Part shown: piece after piece, positions 53,110 through 64,000 of the stretch | Numbering within the stretch: position 1 is the first letter of the stretch | Layout: every line of letters starts with the position of its first letter | DNA from: Globodera rostochiensis | Taxonomy: Eukaryota; Nematoda; Chromadorea; Rhabditida; Heteroderidae | Direction of reading: 5' to 3' | Assembly (NCBI GenBank): GCA_018350325.1 | Contig: JAEVLN010000014.1 | Span: 1,266,001 to 1,330,000, forward strand | Length of the DNA: 64,000 bases | Notes under the pieces: model-generated | The model's database searches: none | Told to the model about the DNA's origin: nothing | What the model saw: the letters and a program-made list of their open reading frames with translations, nothing else | Made by a program: the position numbers and the translations under genes

Positions 53110-55902
53110 ATGACGTCAGATTCATCAAATAAAAAAAAAAAAACTTTTGTATGGGTTTACAAAGACACAACGCGGGCATCCAACGACAGTTTGGCAACTT
53201 CGGATCGTCAGGAACAGAACAAACGGGCGCCGATGATGCGGACGGAAATGAGTAAGGGAAATTAATTAATTGCTTTTAACTTTTAATTGGAACTTTTGCC
53301 CCTTTTTAAGTCAGACGTCAAAAGTATGAATTGCCAAATCGGTCCATTGGTCAGTTGGTCTCCGAACAGAATGAGCAGAAAATTGGGCCAGCCTTTGAGC
53401 GTCATCAGAATATTCGGGTCATTGTTAGAGGCGGCGTGCAAAATGATGGCGATCAGTATTTGATCAGGTTGGATGTTTTCTGATCAATTCTGATCAATTT
53501 GTTATTTTAGCTCTTTTGACGAGATCAATTTGTCAGAAAAAATTGCTGAAAATTTGCGCTCAATTCGTTTTCTTTGGCCGTTCGCTGTGCAACGCCGCGT
53601 CATTCCGTTGATTTTGAAAACAAACGGTTGGCCCTTTTTTGAATTGGGAGACGGCTTTTGGTGGCGGAAACCCGGGAGTTTTAACATTTTTAGGCGGAAC
53701 AAGGTACCAATACCAAACCGCTCTCAAATCCCATTTTTTTGTGTGCCAAAAGTTGCAAATTAAAAGGCAATTTCAGAGGATTTGCTTTGTCTGTCGTCCA
53801 CTGGGTCGGGAAAGACGGGCGCCTTTCTCATTCCGATCATCGCCCGACTCGAGCAGTTCAGCCGTTCCGGTGATCGCGCCGCAGCAAAGCGACGGTCGCC
53901 AAAAGCGATTATTGTTGCGCACACAAAAGAATTGGTCCAACAGATCGGCAAGACGGCACGAATTGTTGCGAAAGGTGTGCGGGGGGGGGGGTGTTCAGCT
54001 ACTTATTCATGGAACTTTTGATCATTTTTAAATTTTTTGAAATTGGGTTTAGTGTTAATTCATTTCGAGTGGGTTGTCTTCTTTTTTTGCTGTCTCTGCT
54101 GATCAACTGTCACATCCCCCCCCCCTTTAAGGCACCGGTGTTGGCGTTGTCGTCATGATGGGCTCTATGCGCTATCAGAACGTCGAAGCTCAAATTACGC
54201 GTGAAGGCTGTGACGTGTTGGTGTCTACGCCCGGTCGGCTGCGCGATTACATTGAGAATAGAGTGGATTTGGACTGTCTCCAATTTTTGGTGATCGACGA
54301 AGCGGACAAATTCTTCTCGGTGTTCTTTTATTTGTTTAATTCGGACGGAGTTGCATCGCATCGGTTCACTCGGAGAACCGAAAAGCCGACCCGGGGTCCG
54401 ATCCGGTGTAACTCTGGTGGTTTACAAATTGATGTGTTAATAAATGTGTGTTGGTTTAGGACACGGAATTTGTGAGAGTGTTTAATGTACTAAAGGAGGC
54501 AATGGACCAATGTGGTGAGGTGGGACTTTTTGAAGAGGGTTACGATTGAGTTTTTTTGTTATGAAGACTCTGAGAGATTTCGATTTGTTTTGTAATGATT
54601 GCCGGGCGCCTTTAACACACTTTGGCAAATGGCACAAGTTCGTCCCGTCTTTAGAACAAATCGAAGCCATGCCGAACGTTGATGTTCAGCGCCACTTTGG
54701 ACTCCGAGGAAATTGTCGAGCAGTTTCTTCGTGCCAACTTTTACCATGTCGAAGCCGGCGTCAACCAGAGTGTGTCGCATGTGCAGCAAATTGTCATTTC
54801 GGCGACCGTAAGCAACAACGAAAAAGCGAAGAAACTGCAACAAATTTTGATGCTGAACGGCGGTGGGTGTGGGCATTTGTTGGAGAGTTTTAAGAGATCA
54901 TCCCGGGTCCAAATATGCGTCCAAACAAATTTTGTTGCATTTTTTAATGTCTGAATTTTTCGGAATTTTTAGGAACAGTTCAAAACTGTACGAAGACGGT
55001 GATCTTTTTGAATGAGTGTCGCCGTTGTGACCGAATTGCCATAATGCTCGCCTACTACGGCTACCGGGCCATCAGCATCAATGGGTCCGTGTGACAAACA
55101 AAATATTCTCTTATCCACCATCAATTTTTTTTGTTTATTTTTTCAAACGCTGTTCTTTGGTTATGTTGTGTTGCATTCCAGATAGAACTTGGGGGTCAAC
55201 GTGTGTACAAATTTGTTGTTATTTTTATTTTTTTAATTTAGGCATCGAACCCTGGAACAACGCAGCAACGCGTTGGCGCAGTTCAATGCGGGCGAATATG
55301 ACGTTTTGGTGGGCACCGACATTATTGCTCGAGGCATGAACATCCCCAACCTCACGCGCGTGGTTTGTGTTGCCGCCGCCATTCGGCATGCCCGGAAGGA
55401 TTGCACGGAAACAAAATATATAATTAAAAAATGATTAAAGCTTAATTATTCCATTCATTTCAATTCGTGCAGCCCTTTGGGGTCGACGGATTTTGCATTT
55501 TAATTTATTCTTCAAATTATTTGTTCAGATTTTGTACGAATTGCCGCCCGTGCATCGTTACGAACAGTACGTGCATCGGATTGGACGCGTCGGTCGAATG
55601 GGCAATGTTGGCGAGGCGTTTGTGTTCTTCAACCCGGAGGACTCGAACGATCTGCAAATGGCCGTCTTTCTGAGAGATGTCCGTTTCCCCCCGGGGGTTT
55701 ACAAATACTTTGAGCTTTTTTGTTTAGAATGAGTGGCATTTTATCTACCCCCTAAGGGTTCTGAGAAATTACGATGACTTTTTAGCAGCTCCGTTTAGCC
55801 GATCAGCAACAACCAAAATGGCTGGACGAAATGGTGGATGACCAACTTGACTGGAAACACTATGCTCTTGAGATCGGGAAGGTGCAGAATGCATTGAGCT
55901 GA
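53110..55902 (+). CDS. DEAD-box RNA helicase, Vasa/DDX4-DDX3-like
   Basis: ATP-dependent RNA helicase. Starts MTSDSSNKKKKTFVWVYKDT. Motifs in order: FDEINLSEKIAENL and WPFAVQRRVIPLILK (Q-motif region), Walker A SSTGSGKTGAFLIPII, Ia AHTKELVQQIGK (usual PTREL changed to HTKEL), VVVMMGSMRYQNVEAQI, Ib STPGRL, II DEAD in LQFLVIDEADKFF, III MFSATLDSEEIVEQFL, then TVIFLNECRRCDRIAIML, GHRTLEQRSNALAQFNAG, V VGTDIIARGMNIPN and VI YVHRIGRVGRMG. The N-terminus is short and has no clear RGG or zinc-knuckle repeats, unlike GLH proteins. The closest groups by eye are Vasa/DDX4 and DDX3. Exon borders at 54330-54660 are approximate. The C-terminal exon (WLDEMVDDQLDWKHYALEIG) ends at 55902. Confidence 0.88.
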
Positions 55903-56660
55903 GAATTTTATGATTTACGGGTGACAAATGCTTAACGAGTTTTATACATCCCATTTTTACTTCATTCATTTTAAATATCTAAGAAATATTTCTCAATTGC
56001 GATGTACCCCACCCACCCCCCCCCCGTATTGCTTCCCAAATCCCTCTACATTTATGAATACATAAGATAAATCACAAATGTGTGTTACATTGGGTCGTAA
56101 ACTGTCCCCCATTCGGTGTCTCATTTTGGAATATTGAATCAACATTTTATGATTCTGAACCCAATAAAATAAGGATGGTCATCTCGTTTTTGTGTGTTAG
56201 AGAGAAAGCATGTTCTTTATTCTCTAAGTGCAAAAACTAGAAGAAACTGCACGTTCCAATGACCTGGACGCAACATTTTGTCAAAAGATTAAAAAAAAAA
56301 ATCATTTTTAGTTTCCTCCTCAGTCACTTTTACGACAAAGCTACAGTTACCAGAACACGAAAAAAAAATTGCGTATGGATAATTTTTATATACCAAACGT
56401 GTAGGCGCACAAACAAAATACAATTCACAGTATAGAATGGAAGTTGGTTGTTACAAATATAGTGTAATTGGCAATCTGTCGGATGGAATAATACACCGAA
56501 AAAATGTTGGAAGTGAATAACGCAACAGAGATAGGAAGAGGAGAGAAGGGGGGGGGGGGAGGCTGGGGGGTCAAACATTCACAATGGGAACCGTCCAGAT
56601 AATAATGTTTTGTTATTTGTCGTCATATTGAAATTTGCTCAAATTCCATTGCCAATGCAT
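55903..56660. other. Tail-to-tail intergenic region
   Basis: Between the DEAD-box gene (+) and the PUF gene (-). Contains a G run at about 56549-56561. AT-rich, no coding signal seen. Confidence 0.6.
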
Positions 56661-59237
56661 TTACTGCATGCGCTGCAGACTGCTGATGATTTTCTTACCG
56701 GAAGAGTAGCGACTCAGCCCCTCTTTGTTGTCGGAGACGCAACGCCAGATGTTCAACAACCAATTTGGGTCGCCGGGACGACGATGCACGTGCACCTTTA
56801 TTAGTAAATTGGCGGGAAATTCAATTTAAACACATTTTAAAATTTATAAAATCAATGAGAGACTCACTTCCTTGGCAATTCGAATCATCTCTTGAACGAC
56901 ATAGTTGCCGAACTGTGAAGGGGGGGGGGGGGGATTAAAAGAATTGGAAAGCAATCGGCTCACCTGATTGAACAGCATTTCGCAAAGTGCGGTACGATAT
57001 TTTCCTTCGACACTGAAATCACAGAATAATTAATAGTAACCAAACCAGTCCAATCCAAACTTACTTGGATGGTTTATACCCCTCCAACACTTCCTTAAAC
57101 AGCATCGTCAAACAGAAGCATCGCGAGTCTGCGTTCCGAAAGGCTTGCTCCACCACATGAGAAGAGTATTTAAGGAGCGAGAGATGATACACATTGCCAC
57201 TGCAAAATGATGTGAACGATGAAACTTTTAAAAACCCCCAACATAAAAAGTGGATTTTGAATGTGTCTAGATCAAGGATGCTCTTAATTACTTATTACAC
57301 GATTTTTGACCGCATTTTGGATATTACTTTTTGCTCATTACGCATCACTAATTAACAACAAAACCTCGCCGTCTGTAATTGCAAAGCTTTAACTTAATGT
57401 TAGCTTCTTCGAGATCTTTCAATGGCTTTAAGCATTTCTTAAGCGGTTAAGGTTTAAGCAAGTTATTGCCCCGGTTTTATTGGTGAAGGAAAGACTCGCG
57501 GTCTAGATGCACACAGACTTTTGCAATTGGTCCAAAAAATTAGCTTGTGTAAATCACATGATATGGTTTTTGATGATGTAGCAGCGTTGACGGCGGAGAT
57601 GGGGAGACTTAAGTACAAACTGGACGAGGTAATTGGCGTATTCGTTTTGGGCCAGCGACTTCGCATTTTTGAGAATTGGCTCCATCAGCTCGTGGAGAAT
57701 TGAGAAGGCCATGTCCCTTGGATGAATAATGTGGGAATTGTGCTAAAGCAAAAAAAAAAAATTCAACTTTTCATTGTTTCCAGTATTTCTGTCATTGACA
57801 AGCTGCACGATCCGCTCCAAGACTAATTGGATCACACGGCAGCCGTACTTATTCTGAAAGAGAACAGAAAAAGAAATGGAGGAGGCACGTTACGACGCAT
57901 TTCTCAACATTCACGATGCTTTTTAATACCTCAACTGAAATATTCTCTGCTGAATGGGAACGTAAAATCCCCCCCCCCACCCCGTCGCCAATGTCTCCCG
58001 CCCCTCACCTCGAACACGGCGTTCAGTCCAGCGGGGAAATTGGCCAGCGCGAGGACGAACTTTCCGTAAACGTTTGGCGCGAAGTGTTCCACAACGCACT
58101 GTACAAAATGGTTTCCATTTTGGTCGGTGACCAAAGTGTTCTCGTGGCCGTTGAACTGTTGGCAGAGCAACTGATGCACGTGGGAATCGGTTAAGTTGAT
58201 CACGACCTAAATTTACAATGCTAAAAAGGTTTAAATTTATATTCCTGCACTTTCTGAACAATGCGGCACGCAAAACGGTTGAGCACCATTTTGAAGGCGA
58301 GTGGACGGACCAAATTGAACAGCTCCCGCTGCATGTCCTCTCCGCCATTTTCGACCAACTTCTGAAATCCAGAGATTGCAGTGCTATTTCTACCAACTTG
58401 ACTAATCTCAAAAAGGAAAATAAAATGATCGCTTTGGACCAGTACTCAATCCCAATAGTGACCTGAATAACGAAGCATGCATTACAATCGATGCACAGCT
58501 GCAGAAAGTTCTCCTTCCCCCCGTTGACAATCGTTCGCAGGACCTTAAAACAAACGATGCATCTGAAGTTGTTCAAATCACAGTTAAACATTTTGTCGGA
58601 AGCGTTCGTCTTGGTCCATCCGTTGCTGTAGCTCGCGATTGCCGACACCGGCCGGGTCCTTGGCCAACTTCACCAACGCATTGATGTCCAACTGCGAGGC
58701 GGCGCCAAGAACGACGACTTCGCTTGCAGTGTTTTTGGGTGAAGAGAACGAACTGTGAAAGCTTTGTACGAGACGTGAATACTCAGAGCTTTCCAGCATC
58801 GAGCCGAAGGAAGAACCCTGAAAGTAAATTCAAACATTAGCCTTCACGAAAGCCTTCTCCGATTTTTAACGGTCGTGCTCCAGTTTCTGTAACGTCACCA
58901 TAGAGTCGCTGCTTTTCTCAAGACTTTCGCAAAGGACGGAGTTTCCGTAGGCGGGCATTTGTCGACGAACGTTTGATTTGTGAGTGAATTCACTGGCGAT
59001 GGGTTTGTCTTGCGCTGCTACTGCTGCTGTTGTTGTTAATACTGCGGGTGAGTTGGGAGTGAGTGTTTGTGTTAGTGAGTGAATTGTCAGTTGATAACAA
59101 TCAAAGCGATCGCATACCTGAAGAAGGGATTGAGTGGGAAAATCTCGAAACTTGCAAGCAATTTCAGCAACGTTGTGCTTGTGCCATATAAAAACCGTTC
59201 GACTCCTTTCGTCGAGCTTTTTAATAAAAGCATGCAA
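56661..59237 (-). CDS. Pumilio/FBF (PUF) RNA-binding protein, start uncertain
   Basis: Sequence-specific 3' UTR-binding repressor, a classical partner of Nanos. After a Ser/Thr-rich N-terminus (MPAYGNSVLCESLEKSSDSM, then GSSFGSMLESSEYSRLV and LDINALVKLAKDPAGVGNRE), PUF repeats follow: KVLRTIVNGGKENFLQLCID with CNACFVIQ; KLVENGGEDMQRELFNLVRP with NRFACRIVQKV; NGHENTLVTDQNGNHFVQCV; the region NKYGCRVIQLVLERIVQLV; MEPILKNAKSLAQNEYANYL with VQFVL; LSLLKYSSHVVEQAFRNADS; and FNQFGNYVVQEMI. The C-terminus ends HRRPGDPNWLLNIW ... SSGKKIISSLQRMQ with stop at 56661-56663. Seven or eight repeats are visible. The first in-frame ATG is 58958; sequence upstream to 59237 is open and may include an earlier exon. 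FBF and PUF-8 subtypes cannot be separated here. Confidence 0.88.
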
Positions 59238-59977
59238 AATAGAAATGAGAGTAAATACTCAAAGGCTAATAAAAGACAGAAGTTATCAAACACCAACAAC
59301 GATGTTACTTTAAAATGTTACTTAGAAGTACGATGTACACACACAACTTGTAGAATTTAGAAACAAATTTGGTAAGGAAATGCAAATTTTGCTTGGTCAT
59401 AGGAGCAAACCAAAAAATCCAAAATGACCTTGGTAAATTTTCTGTGCCGATATTGGCGAAGCTGTATTTGACACTGGTTCTGGCAAACAGCAAACGTAGG
59501 GAGGCGGGGGGGGGGCGAAGAGATTCATTTTTCAAAAAAAGGTCATGAAACAGAACGCCAAGGAACTTAAAAGAGAGAATCGTTTAGCGGGACGTTAGGG
59601 CCCCGCGTTTGGGCCCCATTGCCATTGTCTTTTCCAGTTTTTATCTAACAAATATGAGAGTATATCATTGATTCAGTTTATTTTTACATCAACTTTGGGG
59701 CCCAACGTGCCCGACTTTTGGAAAGAGTATTCTTTTGGTTCTACCCGCTCACAGCTTTCATTAGATCAAATCCCTTTTACGACCAACTTTGGAACAATCT
59801 AATTGTTAATTAGGGATATGGTAAACATTCGGATTGATTGGTTGAAGAAGAGACATAGCGTCTTAAACGTTTTCGTTGCCGACCAATCCTTTATAGTTAG
59901 GCTTTAAATTCGTTTTTAAGTTCATTTTGCTTTTTAGCACTCTTTGGCAGTAGCGGCAGTAGTATTCAAGCTGTTGA
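59238..59977. promoter_or_regulatory. Head-to-head region, PUF / Rab10
   Basis: Shared upstream DNA of the two divergent genes. CTCTTTGGCAG at 59940-59950 is an acceptor-like site 28 bases before the Rab10 ATG. No coding unit is seen. Confidence 0.5.
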
Positions 59978-61024
59978 ATGGCAAAAAAGCAATACGACCT
60001 CTTGTTCAAGCTGTTGCTGATTGGAGACAGCGGAGTGGGGAAAACATGCATTCTGTACAGATTCAGCGATGATGCCTTCAATACTTCATTTATTTCGACC
60101 ATTGGTATTTTGACTGCCTTTGGAAAGGGAATTTGAATGGTTGAGCTAATTTTGCCCTTTTAGGAATTGACTTTAAAATCAAAACAATCGAGCTGAGAGG
60201 GAAGAAAATTAAGCTGCAGATTTGGTTGGTTTCCTTTTGACTTTCGTCGTTTGCTGTAATTTTGAAACAAATTTGTCGAAAAAATGATTCGAAGTGTACG
60301 GGGAAACAAGGAGTTTCGTTTAGAATCAGATGGGGAAACAGAACTTTGCTTCTTTCTTTAATTTTAAAGATGAAATCTTTTAGGGATACTGCGGGTCAGG
60401 AGCGTTTTCACACCATCACCACTTCTTATTATCGGGGAGCCATGGGCATTATGATGGTTTACGACATAACCAACGCAAAGAGCTTCGACAACATCGCCAA
60501 ATGGCTCAGATATATCGACGAGGTTTTGCCATTTCGCTTTTCTTCGTTTCAACTGCATAAGCTTGAAACCCGCAAAAATTGGACCATAAAAGGAGATCCC
60601 TTGCATAAAATGGTGCGATTCTGATTTTATTTTGTCCAAATTTCAGCATGCTTCCGAAGACGTGGTGAAAATGTTGCTCGGCAACAAATGCGACATGTCC
60701 GACCGAAGAGTGGTGTCGAAGGAGCGTGGAGAGAAAATTGCGATTGATCACGGCATTCGTTTCCTGGAGACATCGGCCAAGGCGAACATCAACATTGAAA
60801 AGGCGTTCTACGACTTGGCTGAAGCCATTCTCGACAAAGTAAGGGCGTGCTTTGTTAGGTTCACCCGCCCGTCTTTTTGGAGGGAATTGTCCAGTGAGCC
60901 GACCTCAACTCAATTTTTTTCTATTTAGATGCCGGACAGAAACTCGGTAGGCCCTGGGCCGAACATAAAGCCACTGGCTGGCGGCGCGGACAGGAGTATG
61001 AAATCCAATTGCTGTTATCCTTGA
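59978..61024 (+). CDS. rab-10: Rab10 small GTPase
   Basis: Controls basolateral and endosomal recycling traffic. Five exons (59978-60104, 60164-60224, 60384-60522, 60647-60838, 60929-61024) join in frame to 204 residues. The P-loop GDSGVGKT, switch [21 protein letters not shown], switch [26 protein letters not shown] and ETSAK are all present. [17 protein letters not shown] and [20 protein letters not shown] are diagnostic of Rab10 over Rab8. The C-terminus reads KSNCCYP, a CCXX-type prenylation signal, whereas I remember a plain CC end for Rab10. The hypervariable tail is short. PDE6D (10870-12110) is a known type of chaperone for such lipidated GTPases, although the pairing is inference. 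Confidence 0.95.
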
Positions 61025-61751
61025 CTGCCATTTCAGTATACTCTGGCATTGACTTGTCTTTTTGTATTTCATATGTAACGAACAATAAACAAAAATCTCG
61101 TATGGTGGCGGTAGTCTTGACGCGAAACTATTAAACAGAGCATTAAAGCAGTTTTTCGTTGCTAATACCAAAAATGAATCGCTTATTGCTATTACGCTTC
61201 AAACGCTGCCTTCTATAGACTGCAAAAGAAAATTGTGTTTCTGGCGTTTATCAAGGCCGCAGAACAGGCTCGTAGCCAGGGGGGGGCAAATTAAGCAGAA
61301 TTCTCAAAAAAAAATTCGCATTTTTGAAAATTGCTTAACAAAAATGCAATAAACCGGAAAAACACACCCCTAAGACTCGGCTTTTCCCCCGACTGCCCAC
61401 GCCCCCGAAAAAATTTTTGGCTACGGGCCTGGCGCAGAATGCAAGTGCCCAAACCGAATTCGACATTCAAAAATTAGTTTTTTAGACATTTTGTTTAACG
61501 CTTTAATTGGTCCATAAACATTATGTTCGAATTCAGTCTCAGAAACCCCGAATAGGACTTTTCTCCAATTTGTGTAAATTAATTGCTTGAAACACACAGA
61601 AATTAAACTTTATTCGTTGTGTCTAAGATTGGCACTGTTAAAAACATTATTTAGTCACTTATTTCCAAAGAATTAATATGTTAAAACGTCCACAGACAAA
61701 AAGAAAATTAAGTACAATATTAAAAGCCTATCCTATTCCAATCGATCATCT
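61025..61751. other. Tail-to-tail intergenic region with a MITE
   Basis: Between Rab10 (+) and PFKFB (-). Holds hAT-like MITE copy 3 (61265-61431); the rest is AT-rich with no coding signal. Confidence 0.6.
61265..61431. mobile_element. hAT-like MITE, copy 3
   Basis: Left end CAGGCTCGTAGCCAG and right end GGCTACGGGCCTG are inverted repeats. Flanks CCGCAGAA and GCGCAGAA match at 7 of 8 positions, consistent with an 8-bp target duplication. The interior has CAAAAATGCAATAAACCGG and ACACCCCTAAGACTCGGCTT, shared with copies 2 and 4. It is 167 bp with no coding capacity. Confidence 0.85.

Positions 61752-64000
<2,249 letters not shown>

Overview
The window looks like nuclear DNA of a nematode, most likely a plant-parasitic cyst nematode (Heterodera/Globodera group). 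The evidence is: many short GT-AG introns (often 45-100 bp) with pyrimidine-TTTCAG acceptors, a few GC-AG introns, acceptor-like sites just upstream of start codons (as expected for spliced-leader trans-splicing), an EGO-1/RRF-type RNA-dependent RNA polymerase, and a leading gene that resembles the expanded F-box-like family I associate with cyst nematodes. Long G/C homopolymer runs and short hAT-like transposons fill introns and intergenic DNA. There is no bacterial, plasmid or CRISPR content. Exon joins given here come from reading frame, splice consensus and family similarity, not from transcripts.

Layout. 0.1-1.3 kb: F-box-like gene (+). 2.6-10.4 kb: RNA-dependent RNA polymerase (+). 10.9-24.9 kb, all on the minus strand: PDE6-delta prenyl-binding protein, Atg8/GABARAP, cytochrome bc1 subunit 7, an alpha-1,3-fucosyltransferase, a pseudokinase and a Nanos zinc-finger protein. 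24.9-30.3 kb (minus): transposon-rich DNA, lactoylglutathione lyase with a duplicated chimeric 3' exon, an EGF-type transmembrane ligand, and an RMD-1-like protein. 31.7-33.6 kb: BPHL-type alpha/beta hydrolase (+). 34.1-35.8 kb: unidentified gene (-). 36.4-41.5 kb: XRN2 5'-3' exoribonuclease (-). 41.8-55.9 kb, all on the plus strand: BEN-domain protein, an unidentified protein with a mitochondrial-like N-terminus, a DUF2358/C6orf136-like protein, mitochondrial ribosomal protein mL40, RTEL1-type helicase and a Vasa-like DEAD-box helicase. 56.7-59.2 kb: Pumilio/FBF protein (-). 60.0-61.0 kb: Rab10 GTPase (+). 61.8-64.0 kb: 3' part of PFKFB (-), cut by the window end.

Biology. Several genes belong to RNA control, much of it germline: an RdRP that would make secondary small RNAs, Nanos and Pumilio (classical translational-repression partners), a Vasa-like helicase and XRN2. 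Others are housekeeping: mitochondria (bc1 subunit, mL40, DUF2358), autophagy, trafficking (Rab10, PDE6D), glycosylation and glycolytic control.

The most interesting observations are: an Atg8 whose reading frame stops right after the lipid-acceptor glycine; a pseudokinase lacking the HRD and DFG aspartates; an EGF-ligand gene with the characteristic intron between the fourth and fifth cysteines; a glyoxalase gene with an in-frame captured chimeric exon; and a family of at least four hAT-like MITEs with 8-bp target duplications.
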